Positions 40,370 through 48,911 of a DNA stretch of 64,000 nucleotides are shown here, piece after piece (the first letter of the stretch is position 1; each line of letters opens with the position of its first letter). The stretch comes from Phaeodactylum tricornutum CCAP 1055/1 (taxonomy: Eukaryota; Bacillariophyta; Bacillariophyceae; Surirellales; Neidiaceae), in contig NC_011687.1 of NCBI RefSeq assembly GCF_000150955.2, positions 124,001 to 188,000 on the forward strand, in the 5' to 3' direction. The notes under the pieces were generated by a model. It ran no database searches. It was not told the origin of the DNA and saw only the letters and a program-made list of their open reading frames with translations. Made by a program: the position numbers and the translations under genes.

Positions 40370-41584
40370 ATGGAAGAAGGCCAACTCCAAAAAGACGACG
40401 CCTTGCCACCGCATATGTACACCTCTACCATAATGATTCATTCCGGTACCTTTCCTTTTGGAAATTGCGTCGTGTGGGTATTCCTTACGCTGGTGTCCGT
40501 ACTCCGGCTGGGATCCGGATGCCACGCCGCCTGGACGAGTCCCGCCCGTCGACGGCGTGGGCGTACCACGACGGGTCCGGACGTGAAGGATCGGACCGTG
40601 CGTGCCGTCACCGTCGCCAACACTCCGTACCTGTTCGGTACGACCCCGCGTTACTGTATCGACAATTCAGACAGTCCTCCTTTAGAGGTTCCTGGGGCTC
40701 CACACGACGACGTGGACGTTCCCGTTCTCTTCCAAGACGACCAAATCCTGGTCGTGCACAAGCCTTCCGGTGTGGCCCACCACAACGACGCGGACACGGG
40801 TCGTCTCGGTATTCTCAATCTCATTCGACACCAACAGACTACCGGTCGGTTTGCTTACCCCCATCGTCTGTACGGAGTCCACCGATTGGACCGCGTCACC
40901 TCGGGCATCCTCGTCCTGGCCAAAACGCCCGGGGCGGCCCAAATCCTCACCCAGGCCTGGCGCGAAGACCGCGTCACCAAATACTACGTCGGCCTTTCGG
41001 GGAATAAGGCCACCACGTCTAAACAGGGACACGTGCGGGGACGGATGATTCGCGGACGACGACGGTCCTGGTTGTTGACACGGGAGACGCACGGATCCAA
41101 CGTTGCGCACACCCGATTCTTTACCGCCGGACTCGGGCATTTGGCGCCGCCGTCGTCAACACTGACGAACGTTTCGCCGAAAACGCTCCTTCTCTTCCGA
41201 CCCACTACGGGTCGGACGCACCAACTGCGCGTCGCCGCCAAGAGTGTCGGTCTCCCCCTATGGGGGGACCCCGTCTACCGGGACGGCCGTCACCGGACCG
41301 AAAACGCAAGCACGCCGTCCCGGACCTTGCTCCACGCCGCCGGATGGCATGTGCCAGCCGATGATACGCATCCCGAATGGACCCTTTGGTGTCCACCGCC
41401 CCCCGAGTTTGACGTTTGGGCCAACCCCGACGCACGGGACACAGAGAACCCGGCATGCTTCGACTCCGTCCTACACCGCCTCCTCCACAAACACGTCGAC
41501 TGTGAACCCCTCCTTTACGCCATTGATGCGGCGGCTAGCTTGGGTACGACGCGCGTCGGACTACTGCACCCCGACCAAGTCTAG
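40370..41584 (+). CDS. RluA-type RNA pseudouridine synthase, possibly organellar
   Basis: 404 residues from the first ATG; further in-frame ATGs at 40415 and 40433. The enzyme converts specific uridines in RNA to pseudouridine. Its core runs from about 117: VLFQDDQILVVHKPSGVAHH, the catalytic motif YGVHRLDRVTSGILVLAKT with D174, KYYVGL, and GRTHQLRVAAKSVGLPLWGDPVY, which is diagnostic of the RluA family. There is no S4 domain. From the third ATG the N-terminus reads as a signal peptide (WVFLTLVSVLRLGSG) followed by CHAAW and a run of Arg, which resembles a diatom plastid presequence with Trp at the cleavage position. That would suggest plastid rRNA as target, but is inference. The C-terminal 60 residues after the catalytic domain are unassigned. 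Confidence 0.9.
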   Translation: MEEGQLQKDDALPPHMYTSTIMIHSGTFPFGNCVVWVFLTLVSVLRLGSGCHAAWTSPARRRRGRTTTGPDVKDRTVRAVTVANTPYLFGTTPRYCIDNSDSPPLEVPGAPHDDVDVPVLFQDDQILVVHKPSGVAHHNDADTGRLGILNLIRHQQTTGRFAYPHRLYGVHRLDRVTSGILVLAKTPGAAQILTQAWREDRVTKYYVGLSGNKATTSKQGHVRGRMIRGRRRSWLLTRETHGSNVAHTRFFTAGLGHLAPPSSTLTNVSPKTLLLFRPTTGRTHQLRVAAKSVGLPLWGDPVYRDGRHRTENASTPSRTLLHAAGWHVPADDTHPEWTLWCPPPPEFDVWANPDARDTENPACFDSVLHRLLHKHVDCEPLLYAIDAAASLGTTRVGLLHPDQV

Positions 41585-41948
41585 CTATTTGGGCGATTAG
41601 GTAAACAGTACGTCACGACCGGGGCGACCTTGTTCCGACAAAACGTGCTTCGCCAATACCGTGCGGGTGCCGTACAAAGCTGATGCGTTTTTTTTTGAGA
41701 AGGACGAATGCGCACCACAGGTGTGCCCGACTATTCGGACGGCCGCGTGTCACTCAAAAGGAGAGTATTCTTTGGCTTGGACCAACATTGGAGCGGATGA
41801 GGCGCAGCCTTCCGTCCAACGCGCCACTACTTTCACAAAAATAACAGTAACACATGTTCTATTATCCCTGTAACAATCTCAACCACATGGCAACAACAAG
41901 AAAACACGACGACATCAGGCTGTCCGACGCGAAGTGCGCCGCGCCGGT
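41585..41948. other. Convergent intergenic region
   Basis: It lies between the 3' ends of the pseudouridine synthase and the first mini-protein gene. A T-run at 41690 is the only notable feature. I see no gene. Confidence 0.35.
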
Positions 41949-42149
41949 TTACTGGGTTGGTTGCTCATCCTCCGGTTCTTCCGCGGTCGTAACCTCCGAT
42001 TTTGGCTTTAACAACGGATGCTCCGCCCGTGGAACATAGCCCCGAACCGGTTCGCCTTTTTGCTTCGCTAGTTTCTTGTCGTGTTGGATCATGACGTGTA
42101 CACTGTCGTCGACCGTGTCAAGGTGATTCTTGGAACCGCATACTCCCAT
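41949..42149 (-). CDS. Mini-protein 1 with N-terminal acylation motif (66 aa)
   Basis: Begins MGVCGSKNH, a fit to N-myristoylation (Gly2, Ser6) with Cys4 as a likely palmitoylation partner. The middle TVDDSVHVMIQHDKK and the downstream VPRAEHPLLKPK match the second mini-protein 0.7 kb away (TIDDSIHVLLKHS and VARAPHPLLDK). The tail is acidic (TTAEEPEDEQPTQ). It is too short for a classical enzyme and is most likely a peripheral membrane peptide adaptor or signalling protein. I do not recognise a family. The ATG is the only sensible start. The conserved paralogue is the main evidence that it is real. Confidence 0.65.
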   Translation of the reverse strand: MGVCGSKNHLDTVDDSVHVMIQHDKKLAKQKGEPVRGYVPRAEHPLLKPKSEVTTAEEPEDEQPTQ

Positions 42150-42882
42150 GCTTGTCGTACACTCCCAAATTGACTTGGGTTATACAGCAAGATGTGTATA
42201 CAAATCTGTAACGCTTAGCTACGCAGGTCGTAGAGTGAGGCCACGGAAGAATTCGAGAGTGTGGGGCTTGTAAATTTCCTACGGGAATTCCGAATGAATT
42301 TGGAATGTGTACCGACGAAGTGACTTTCGTACCGCTCCAAATTGCGCGGCGAGGAATTCCACTACCTTACAAATATTTGACTAAGGAATGTGCAACAATC
42401 ACGTTCGTTCACGACGTCTTCTGAATACTGGAACGAAAGCGTGGAACGGAAACAACGGGCAAGTCCAGGTGGAACCAAAGGCTGTTTTGAAGAACCAAGA
42501 ATGGAGTGCTTGCCGAATTTATGGATTCTTGCCGTATTTTGTGCGGGACGAGGCAGCACTCGGTCGGCGAGCGAACGTCTGTCCATCTGCGGAAATGCGG
42601 CACTGGCCTATCAATCGTGATGTCGGTGTTCACTGTCAACCCGCTGACTGCAGACACGTCTTTCAATTGGTAATACGACAGAAAAAATTTGTTCAAAAAT
42701 GATATACTATGACGCTAGGACATGAAGTGTGCACTTTCATACGCTTCGTTGTCGTCGTATAAAACTTGACACCAGAGCTGTCAAGGCTGAATGTTTGGAG
42801 CGGGAGCGGGTTGGAGACATCCACCATGGCGGGTTTAATCGTGAATGGCGAATGCAGATTTTGTTCCGTGTGCGTACCCGTG
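42150..42882. promoter_or_regulatory. Region between the two mini-protein genes
   Basis: 733 bp, containing the promoter of mini-protein 1. TTCACTGTCAA at 42629-42639 is a clear copy of the recurrent intergenic word. No supported gene. Confidence 0.4.
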
Positions 42883-43212
42883 TTAGCAACGGATAGAAAT
42901 AGGTCGATTCCAAAACCGTTGCAGATCCAATTGATCGACCGTATCATTGTGACGTTTCGCGTGATACAGCAATTTCGTCAAGTCCAACTTTTCCGTACGA
43001 ATCTCGCCGCTTCTTACGGAATCTTCCGTCAGCGAGGTATTGATTTCCAGGGCCTCTTCCTCTTCGCAGGTCGTTGTATGCAAGGACTTGTCTAGGAGTG
43101 GATGTGGTGCCCTAGCAACAAACACGTGGGACGGAGAGTGCTTGAGTAAGACATGAATGCTATCGTCAATGGTCACTCCCCCTATCACGGCCTTGGAACT
43201 CTGGCAACCCAT
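42883..43212 (-). CDS. Mini-protein 2 with N-terminal acylation motif (109 aa)
   Basis: Begins MGCQSSKAV: Gly2 for myristoylation, Cys3 for palmitoylation, Ser5 and Ser6. It is paralogous to the neighbouring mini-protein over its first 45 residues, sharing an acidic DDS[IV]HV...H core and a [AR]xHPLL motif, in the same order and spacing. The extra C-terminal half is charged, with a Glu-rich stretch (TCEEEEALEINTSL) and a helix-like end (EKLDLTKLLYHAKRHNDTVDQ). Both genes are on the minus strand, so a tandem duplication is likely. No function is known to me; dual acylation suggests anchoring to the plasma membrane or endomembranes. Confidence 0.65.
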   Translation of the reverse strand: MGCQSSKAVIGGVTIDDSIHVLLKHSPSHVFVARAPHPLLDKSLHTTTCEEEEALEINTSLTEDSVRSGEIRTEKLDLTKLLYHAKRHNDTVDQLDLQRFWNRPISIRC

Positions 43213-43314
43213 CTTTGTACAAACTGCAAACGTGAGCCTTTCTTTATTGGTATTAGTTTGTTTGAACCTGCAGAATCTCTGTCTCTTTGACCGAAAGATG
43301 ATGGTTGCATCTAT

Positions 43315-43420
43315 TTTATGAACGCATTGTCGTTGTGACTAGGTAAATCCAAGCACTACAGTCGCGTTTATGAACGCTTTGTCGTTTTGACTATAGGTAT
43401 ATCCAAGCACCACAGTCACG
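43315..43420. repeat. Direct tandem duplication, 52 + 54 bp
   Basis: Two adjacent copies begin TTTATGAACGC and end CACAGTCACG or TACAGTCGCG. They share about 85 percent of bases and abut without spacer (43315-43366 and 43367-43420). This is an old local slippage or unequal-exchange duplication. Confidence 0.75.
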
Positions 43421-43774
43421 TTTTGCAATGCGCAATTTTCACCGGTGAGAGCGAATTCGCACTGCACTGGCAAGATTTTTCGTCCTTGATAAATGCTTTC
43501 TCAGTCACCAGTATCTGAGGGTGGGTTCCATATAAATGGAACTGTTTTGAGAAGGTTCCGGCTATTGTAGTAAACAAGAACAATTTTTTTTTTATGTCGG
43601 AGAAAATGATCCGCTGATTTATGCAGTCTGTTCCTCACTGGTATGAACTCGGTACTGCCCTTCTTTTCGAAGCAGACATGATCAAATTATCTATTATGTA
43701 ATTTGTGACGACGTGGCTGCTTGATCAAAATGAACAGAGCAAGTGGTTATGCTGCATGGCAACCAAAGGCTAAG

Positions 43775-43834
43775 TTGACAGTGAAAGCCTACGGACGACA
43801 CACCGTCTGTCCGGTGTGTCGTTTCACAGTCAAA
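43775..43834. repeat. Inverted repeat (hairpin) flanked by mirror copies of the TGACAGTGAA word
   Basis: The inner arms ACGACACACCG (43795-43805) and CGGTGTGTCGT (43812-43822) are perfectly complementary around a 6-nt loop. Outside them TTGACAGTGAA (43775-43785) faces TTCACAGTCAA (43823-43833), complementary at 10 of 11 positions, with an 8-nt bulge on the left. It could form DNA or RNA stem structure or bind a dimeric factor; a MITE relic is less likely because no target-site duplication is evident. Confidence 0.6.
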
Positions 43835-44087
43835 CGGAGTTTGGAATAGGGGACGCGCCCATCACAATTTTACACTATACAACGGCTTCACCATTCCGTT
43901 CGTGTTGAAAATATAAGGCGAAAACTATCCTTGGCCGCCATTGCTTCTGACAGATTCCAAGGAAGCGTTCCTGTCGGGGACGAGCAGTTGTTGTCCAAAT
44001 TTGTACGGTATCCTTTCGAAGGAAGCATTGAGAGCGTACCGCGATCAGGCAATTTGCTCACTATTCAAGATTTCTTCTCCCAGCATC

Positions 44088-44804
44088 ATGTGGTCGTTAC
44101 GCTACGGTACAGTCGTATTCCGTCGTTCTAGGCAGCGGACCCACACGTCTGAAAGACGCTTGAGCAGCAACGCTGAATCCGATATCAATCCACTCCGACG
44201 AGCCTTTGTATGGTACGCCAACAAGCTCGACACACATCCTCTCCTCACCAAGGGCATAACCAGCGGAATTATTGCGGGGAGTGGTGACTTTCTCTGTCAA
44301 ACACTCATATCAAATCGAGACGACGTCTGGGACCACGCACGGACCGGTCGATTCGCCTTACTGGGAACCGTCCTGGTGGCTCCGGCCATTCACGTTTGGT
44401 ACGGAGCGTTGGCGGCACGCTGGCCCGGAACGAAGGCAACGGTGATCGCCACGCGCGTGTTTTGGGATCAGTTCATCTTTACGCCGGTATTTCTACCGGT
44501 CTGGATGGGATCGCTGTGGACCTTGGAAGACCGCCATCAAAGCTTGAGTAGCGATATTATACCACGGATTGCCAATTCGTTGCCCGAAATTCTCGTTGCG
44601 AACTGGGCGTTGTGGATTCCCGTCCAAGCCTTCAACTTTTATACGTTGCCGACCAAGTACCAGGTGCTGTTCAGTAATGTGGTCGGACTGCTATGGAATG
44701 CGTACTTGAGCTATTCTACATCTGGCCACGAAAGTATTCTATTGGAAGACTACACGGAGGCCGCAACGGCGACCACAGCGGAGAAGGCCGTGCAGTCTAG
44801 TTAA
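44088..44804 (+). CDS. Mpv17/PMP22 family membrane protein, probably mitochondrial
   Basis: 238 residues from the first ATG. The N-terminus (MWSLRYGTVVFRRSRQR, then RRLSSNAE) is Arg/Ser-rich without acids, as in a mitochondrial presequence. The family domain follows: FVWYANKLDTHPLLTKGITSG, GSGDFLCQ, RTGRFALLG, P-x-I-H-V-W-Y-G, the WDQFIFTPVF signature, WALWIPVQAFNFYTLPTKYQ, and LWNAYLSY. About four membrane helices are expected. Mpv17 proteins form inner mitochondrial or peroxisomal membrane channels, and loss in animals affects mtDNA maintenance. Yeast Sym1 is a homologue. The frame extends upstream without an ATG and is not used here. Confidence 0.92.
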   Translation: MWSLRYGTVVFRRSRQRTHTSERRLSSNAESDINPLRRAFVWYANKLDTHPLLTKGITSGIIAGSGDFLCQTLISNRDDVWDHARTGRFALLGTVLVAPAIHVWYGALAARWPGTKATVIATRVFWDQFIFTPVFLPVWMGSLWTLEDRHQSLSSDIIPRIANSLPEILVANWALWIPVQAFNFYTLPTKYQVLFSNVVGLLWNAYLSYSTSGHESILLEDYTEAATATTAEKAVQSS

Positions 44805-45873
44805 GGCGTCAACAAAAGAAAATTCAAACATGTACACACACACCTGCGCAATCGGGAAAGCTTTCCTTGACGACTACGCAAGTGACTTTGTTGTGAGTAC
44901 GCATATCATTCCTACATGGAAGGGATGTGCTCATAGGTGTCTCGTACAGCAGGCAAATTTTCCATTTTTTATGGGACGGCGGTGTCTGGTAGGTAGCCGT
45001 AGGCGCAGCCAAGCTACGCAACGCCGACGAGAGTACGGTGCGTCAGATCGACAAAGGCGGGCGTCCACTGCGCGCTACGGTTGCTGGTGACCGCATCTCG
45101 TCAGTGATCCGCAGGGCAAGCCTCGCAGAGATCCAGAAACGTTGTGGAGGCGTTGTGGGTTTTGGGGCTGAACCAGCGGTATCCCGACGTCCAACCAAAG
45201 TCGATACCCCGTATGCTACGCCGATAGCGCACAATCCAATTGCCTGCCTGCCCAAGTACGGTATGTATCGGATACAATGATTTCGGCACACTAGATGAGA
45301 ACCCATTTGGTGCAGCGCTCCTTTCACTGGAACGGTTTCCGCAACCGCCCTAGTCGTTTATAAACCCTGAGCGAACGGCTCAATCAACCCTATAGTTCGG
45401 CCGGCGCCAAATTACTTAGGCAGTCTTGCCAATCGATGACGTTGCACGATCACAGATTCAGGATCATAGAGGATTTTTTCCATCCACTGGTTCCGTACTG
45501 CCAGGACTGTGCGATTCATTAGCCGGGGAATCGTGTGACCATCCGACCGGCGCGTGCAAACTTATCCGCGAGTTTCGCACAACGCTTTTCGTACTCCTAA
45601 GAAGACGGTTTCCCAACGAGTCTCTATTCGAGAGTAGTACCCACAATTTCGACCATCCTCGCACGACCCCTTTGACGGAAACACTTTCCACAATTTGAAC
45701 TTGGGAATTGTGTAGTAGATTCTTTCTGCTGACCAAAAACAAAACCTCTCTCGACCCGTTTCGGAAAACCTTTACCGTCTCCAACTAGCTCACATACGCA
45801 TCCACACTCTGCGTATCGTTGTTTCCGCCTCGCTTTGTTTGGGAATTTGAACTGCCGCTTCCCAGATTCCCGC
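44805..45873. other. Gene-poor stretch with no supported gene
   Basis: 1.07 kb. A minus-strand frame of 87 codons with an ATG at 45306 includes a hydrophobic segment (AIGLCAIGVAYGVSTLVG), but an overlapping frame on the same strand looks equally protein-like, and neither matches anything I know. The promoter of the next plus-strand gene should be in the right-hand part. Confidence 0.35.
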
Positions 45874-46479
45874 ATGTCGTTTCTTTCCATTCCGGCTTCG
45901 CGCCCCACGTGGCCTTCCTTTGTCAATCGCGCTACGGTTGTCTTGGACCGCATCTGCGGTTGTGCCTACACTGACGCCCAAATCTTTGTCGAGACGTCGG
46001 ACGTTGGTTTTCCCTGGGACGACGGCAATTCGATCGTTGATTCGATCGACTGGCACGACCAATTCTACCATCCCCAACACACGGACACGGATTTGACCAA
46101 AGAAGTTGCTGCTCCTTGTCGGAGAACCAAGACGACGATACCGAAGAGGACAGCATCGCCATCATCCGTCATCGTCCTACACGCCTCCAAAAAGGCCCCG
46201 TCGCTCACCCTCAGTCCTCGCCGGACAACGGATAGCGCTACCGTCACCACCGCCGCCAGTTCGTCCGCGGAAGACGATCGGGAGGACGTGCGGCGAACTC
46301 CCAGCGAAATCTCTGTACCTTACCGGGCCGTCCGACGCTGGTCCAGTGCCAGTCAGGAACACGACCCCGTAGCGTGTTTCGACGAGGCCCCGGCTCTGTG
46401 GGTCGCTCCCGTTGACCTGCGCAAGGTCCAATCGGCCGGACGACGAGCCCTGCCGCGACTGCACGGACACGACCGTTGA
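45874..46479 (+). CDS. Unknown protein (201 aa)
   Basis: Starts at the first in-frame ATG (MSFLSIPASRPTWPSFVNRA). Residues 15-65 look folded (ATVVLDRICGCAYTDAQIFVE, then WDDGNSIVDSIDWHDQFYHP). The middle is Ser/Thr/Arg-rich and probably disordered. The last 50 residues contain SVPYRAVRRWSSASQEHDP and APALWVAPVDLRKVQSAGRRAL. There is no signal peptide, membrane helix or known motif. The codon texture and compact ends favour a real gene, but there is no homology support from inspection. It is convergent with the RCC1 gene, 161 bp apart. Confidence 0.55.
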   Translation: MSFLSIPASRPTWPSFVNRATVVLDRICGCAYTDAQIFVETSDVGFPWDDGNSIVDSIDWHDQFYHPQHTDTDLTKEVAAPCRRTKTTIPKRTASPSSVIVLHASKKAPSLTLSPRRTTDSATVTTAASSSAEDDREDVRRTPSEISVPYRAVRRWSSASQEHDPVACFDEAPALWVAPVDLRKVQSAGRRALPRLHGHDR

Positions 46480-46640
46480 TTTCTTTTCGTTCGTACGTGC
46501 ATACGTACGTATACGAACGCACACGCATCCTTTTGTAGACATTCAAAAACACACCCTCGTGGTCTGTTGTGGATAGTAGCGTGTAATGTAAAGGCTAACG
46601 TGACGTTGTATCTTACATTACTGGGTACGACTTATGTTTT

Positions 46641-47987
46641 TCACTGTATTGTGGTGGGGGTACTGTTGGTGGCCAAACAGGCCGCGTGTTTCCACCCGGC
46701 GGAGATTGCCGTGACGGAGACACCGTCCAAGGCTTCCAGGTGGGCGGCTTGATTCGCTTGTTTGACGGCACCCCCTTGTCCCAAGACTCCGGTTTTGCCC
46801 TTGCCGAAACTGTACAGTTTCCCGTGTTCGTCGCGACAGAGCGTGTAGTGTTCTCCACAGGCGAGTTCGACGATCCGTACGCCGAGGAGTGCGTCGACGC
46901 GGGTGGGTTCAAGGTAGACCGAATCTCCCCAGTAAAAGACTTCGCCACTTTCGGTGAGACAGGTGGCGTGGGAGTGTCCGGCGGCGACTTGCGTGACGAC
47001 GCGGTGGCGGAGTTCGTCCCCTTCGATGGGTTCCGGCACGGCCTGCATGGCGTACATGTCCACGGCGAGGCCCAGGCCGGTCCCGAGTTGTCCCTTGTGG
47101 TTGCGGCCCCAGCCGTAGAGGACTCCGTCCTCGTGCAGGGCGAGTGTAAAGGACTTGCCTCCGGCGATTTGCGTGACTCCCGAGGTGAGTATTTCGACCG
47201 GTTCCAGAAAGAGTTGATCGATGGTTTCGAAATTCCCGAGCCGTCCGTAACTGCCGGCGCCGGCGGTAAGGACTTCGCCTTCGGTGGTGAGTACGGTCAA
47301 GTGGGCTTCGCCCACTTGTGCTTGTCGGGCATACACTCCGTCTTCGACGAGTGAGGTGACCAGGGTGGGTTGTAGGACGTACCGTCCATCGTGATCCGGT
47401 CCGTGTCCGAGCGCTCCGCGACCGGCAAAGGCCGACCCGCCGTACCCGGTGGTGTACAAGTCACCGTCCGTGTCGATCCAGGCCGCGGCAGAGGCGCCGA
47501 GTGCGACGGACGCGATCCGTGGGGCGGTGTCCGGATCGGGCCAGACCAGCGGGACGGGTTGGGGCACCACGTTGCGGTGTCCCACACCGAGATGTCCCGA
47601 CTGGTTCTCGCCATGCACCCACACACGCCCGTCCGTGAGAATCCAAGCCGTGTCCGTGGGACCGCACACGACGTGATCGATCGTAATGTGGTTGTTGTGA
47701 TTGTTGTTGTTGTCGACAAAGCGAGACGCGACGTCATCAATTTGTACGGGCACGTCGAATCGTTTCGTATCGAGGTCGTTCGGGTTCTTGAGAATGCTGG
47801 CTCCCGCCTTGTCGGTTCCCCACATGTACACCAACTGTTGTTGTGGTTGCTGTGGTGGCGACGGTACGGACGACGACGACAATGTGGTAGTGGTAGACAA
47901 GGCACGGTCCGTCCCGGCCAACGACAGTCGCAGACGGGTCGTCGGGGAAACGCGTCGGGCCACACACCCTACGCCGTGACGAAGCAT
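46641..47987 (-). CDS. RCC1-repeat protein, probably mitochondrial (RCC1L-like)
   Basis: 448 residues. The first 35 are a good mitochondrial presequence, rich in Arg/Ser/Thr and without acids (MLRHGVGCVARRVSPTTR, ending near RALSTTTT). The rest is a seven-bladed RCC1 propeller. Its repeats are recognised by blocks such as VWVHGENQSGHLGVGH, LYTTGYGGSAFAGRGALGHG, VLTAGAGSYGRLGN, LYGWGRNHKGQLGTGLG, VFYWGDS and LYSFGKGKTGVLGQGG, each followed by a G.xHxxxL-like strand. Human RCC1L/WBSCR16 and plant RUG3 are mitochondrial members working in ribosome assembly or RNA splicing. A poly-Asn/His insertion (NNNNHNNH) interrupts the first blade. It is divergent from RRP6. Confidence 0.88.
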   Translation of the reverse strand: MLRHGVGCVARRVSPTTRLRLSLAGTDRALSTTTTLSSSSVPSPPQQPQQQLVYMWGTDKAGASILKNPNDLDTKRFDVPVQIDDVASRFVDNNNNHNNHITIDHVVCGPTDTAWILTDGRVWVHGENQSGHLGVGHRNVVPQPVPLVWPDPDTAPRIASVALGASAAAWIDTDGDLYTTGYGGSAFAGRGALGHGPDHDGRYVLQPTLVTSLVEDGVYARQAQVGEAHLTVLTTEGEVLTAGAGSYGRLGNFETIDQLFLEPVEILTSGVTQIAGGKSFTLALHEDGVLYGWGRNHKGQLGTGLGLAVDMYAMQAVPEPIEGDELRHRVVTQVAAGHSHATCLTESGEVFYWGDSVYLEPTRVDALLGVRIVELACGEHYTLCRDEHGKLYSFGKGKTGVLGQGGAVKQANQAAHLEALDGVSVTAISAGWKHAACLATNSTPTTIQ

Positions 47988-48911
47988 TTATGTCTAGCGC
48001 GAAGTGACGAAACTGTCGGTTATTTCTCCCCGCTCGGTACCACTTGCCGTAGTAACAGTAGTCGGTAAAAGTCTTTGGTTACCCCTGACTGTGAATGCTC
48101 GTCAAAGACTCACCCAACACAGCACACCCAAACTATTACTCCGTGCTTGTTTGTATCTATCGATCATCGCTCGAGGTCAGGGATGCGGTTTCCGGTTCGT
48201 GTTCGTTCTCGTGTTTGCCGTACGACAACAGACACCAGCGAAACCTTCCTTCCGATAGACGGACAGACGAACAATATACCCAACCCTCCCCCACCATTCG
48301 GACTGGACCCGTGAAGCCTCCTCACAGTCCGCTCGAAGTGCGAGTGGTGCCGTGTGTTGAAATCTCGACTCTCTCTCTGTATATTCCACGTAGAATAACA
48401 GTAATCTTCTCACAAGTTGACTAAACCTAAATTAGTGAGCATTTGCTCTTATCCTCTAAAGTGATTTCGCACGATCAACTTCGACCAACTCATTCCTTCT
48501 TTCTTGCTGATTCGTTCCCATGTTGAACATATCTTGCTTCTTCACGTTCAATACTGTTTTCCTAAATGTGTATCTTGAACTTCATGATCTTGAATAGTTT
48601 CTCTCTCCACGTCAGTCAGACGTGCGTCTCTAACGTATGCTCTCAGTCCGAAGTACGGACACATGACTGACCGTCATATCACGACAGCCGTGGACCCTAT
48701 CGTGGTCCTCCCTCGAGTGTGGCGGACTTACAGTCCTGCCAACGTTTTCGTTTTCTGTGTTTTGGTATTCTACCGTGTTTCCTGCCTTCCTTTCCTCCAT
48801 TTCTTCCTTCGTCGTTGCTTTTGCTATTTCAACAACTGGGTTGTGCGTGCGTGCGTGCGTGTGTGTGTGTGTGATATAGTACAGTACCATATCATACCAT
48901 ACCTCTCCAAT
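47988..48911. promoter_or_regulatory. Divergent intergenic region, RCC1L-like / RRP6
   Basis: 924 bp. TGACTGTGAA at 48086-48095 and TCACAGTCC near 48322 belong to the recurrent intergenic word. A GTGCGTGCGTGCGTGTGTG tract lies just before the RRP6 ATG. The RRP6 frame is open upstream to 48663 with an ATG, but that part is hydrophobic and Cys-rich and unlike any Rrp6 N-terminus. Confidence 0.45.

Larger units (their letters stand above)
43213..44087. promoter_or_regulatory. Divergent intergenic region with a tandem duplication and a hairpin
   Basis: 875 bp between mini-protein 2 and the Mpv17 gene. It holds a 52/54-bp tandem duplication and a long inverted repeat, both listed separately. An ATG-less open extension of the Mpv17 frame covers its last 150 bp. 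Confidence 0.45.

Noticed and set aside
45038-45306. Small gene on either strand near 45.1-45.3 kb
   Set aside because: The plus frame has no ATG; the minus frame has one but competes with another frame on the same strand and shows no known motif.
46686-47354. 222-codon plus-strand frame opposite the RCC1 gene
   Set aside because: The Gly/Val/Asp-rich peptide is the reverse reading of the propeller repeats.
48663-48911. Upstream ATG adding 83 residues to Rrp6
   Set aside because: The added part is Phe/Cys/Val-rich, partly encoded by a GTGC/GT microsatellite, and unlike any Rrp6 N-terminus.
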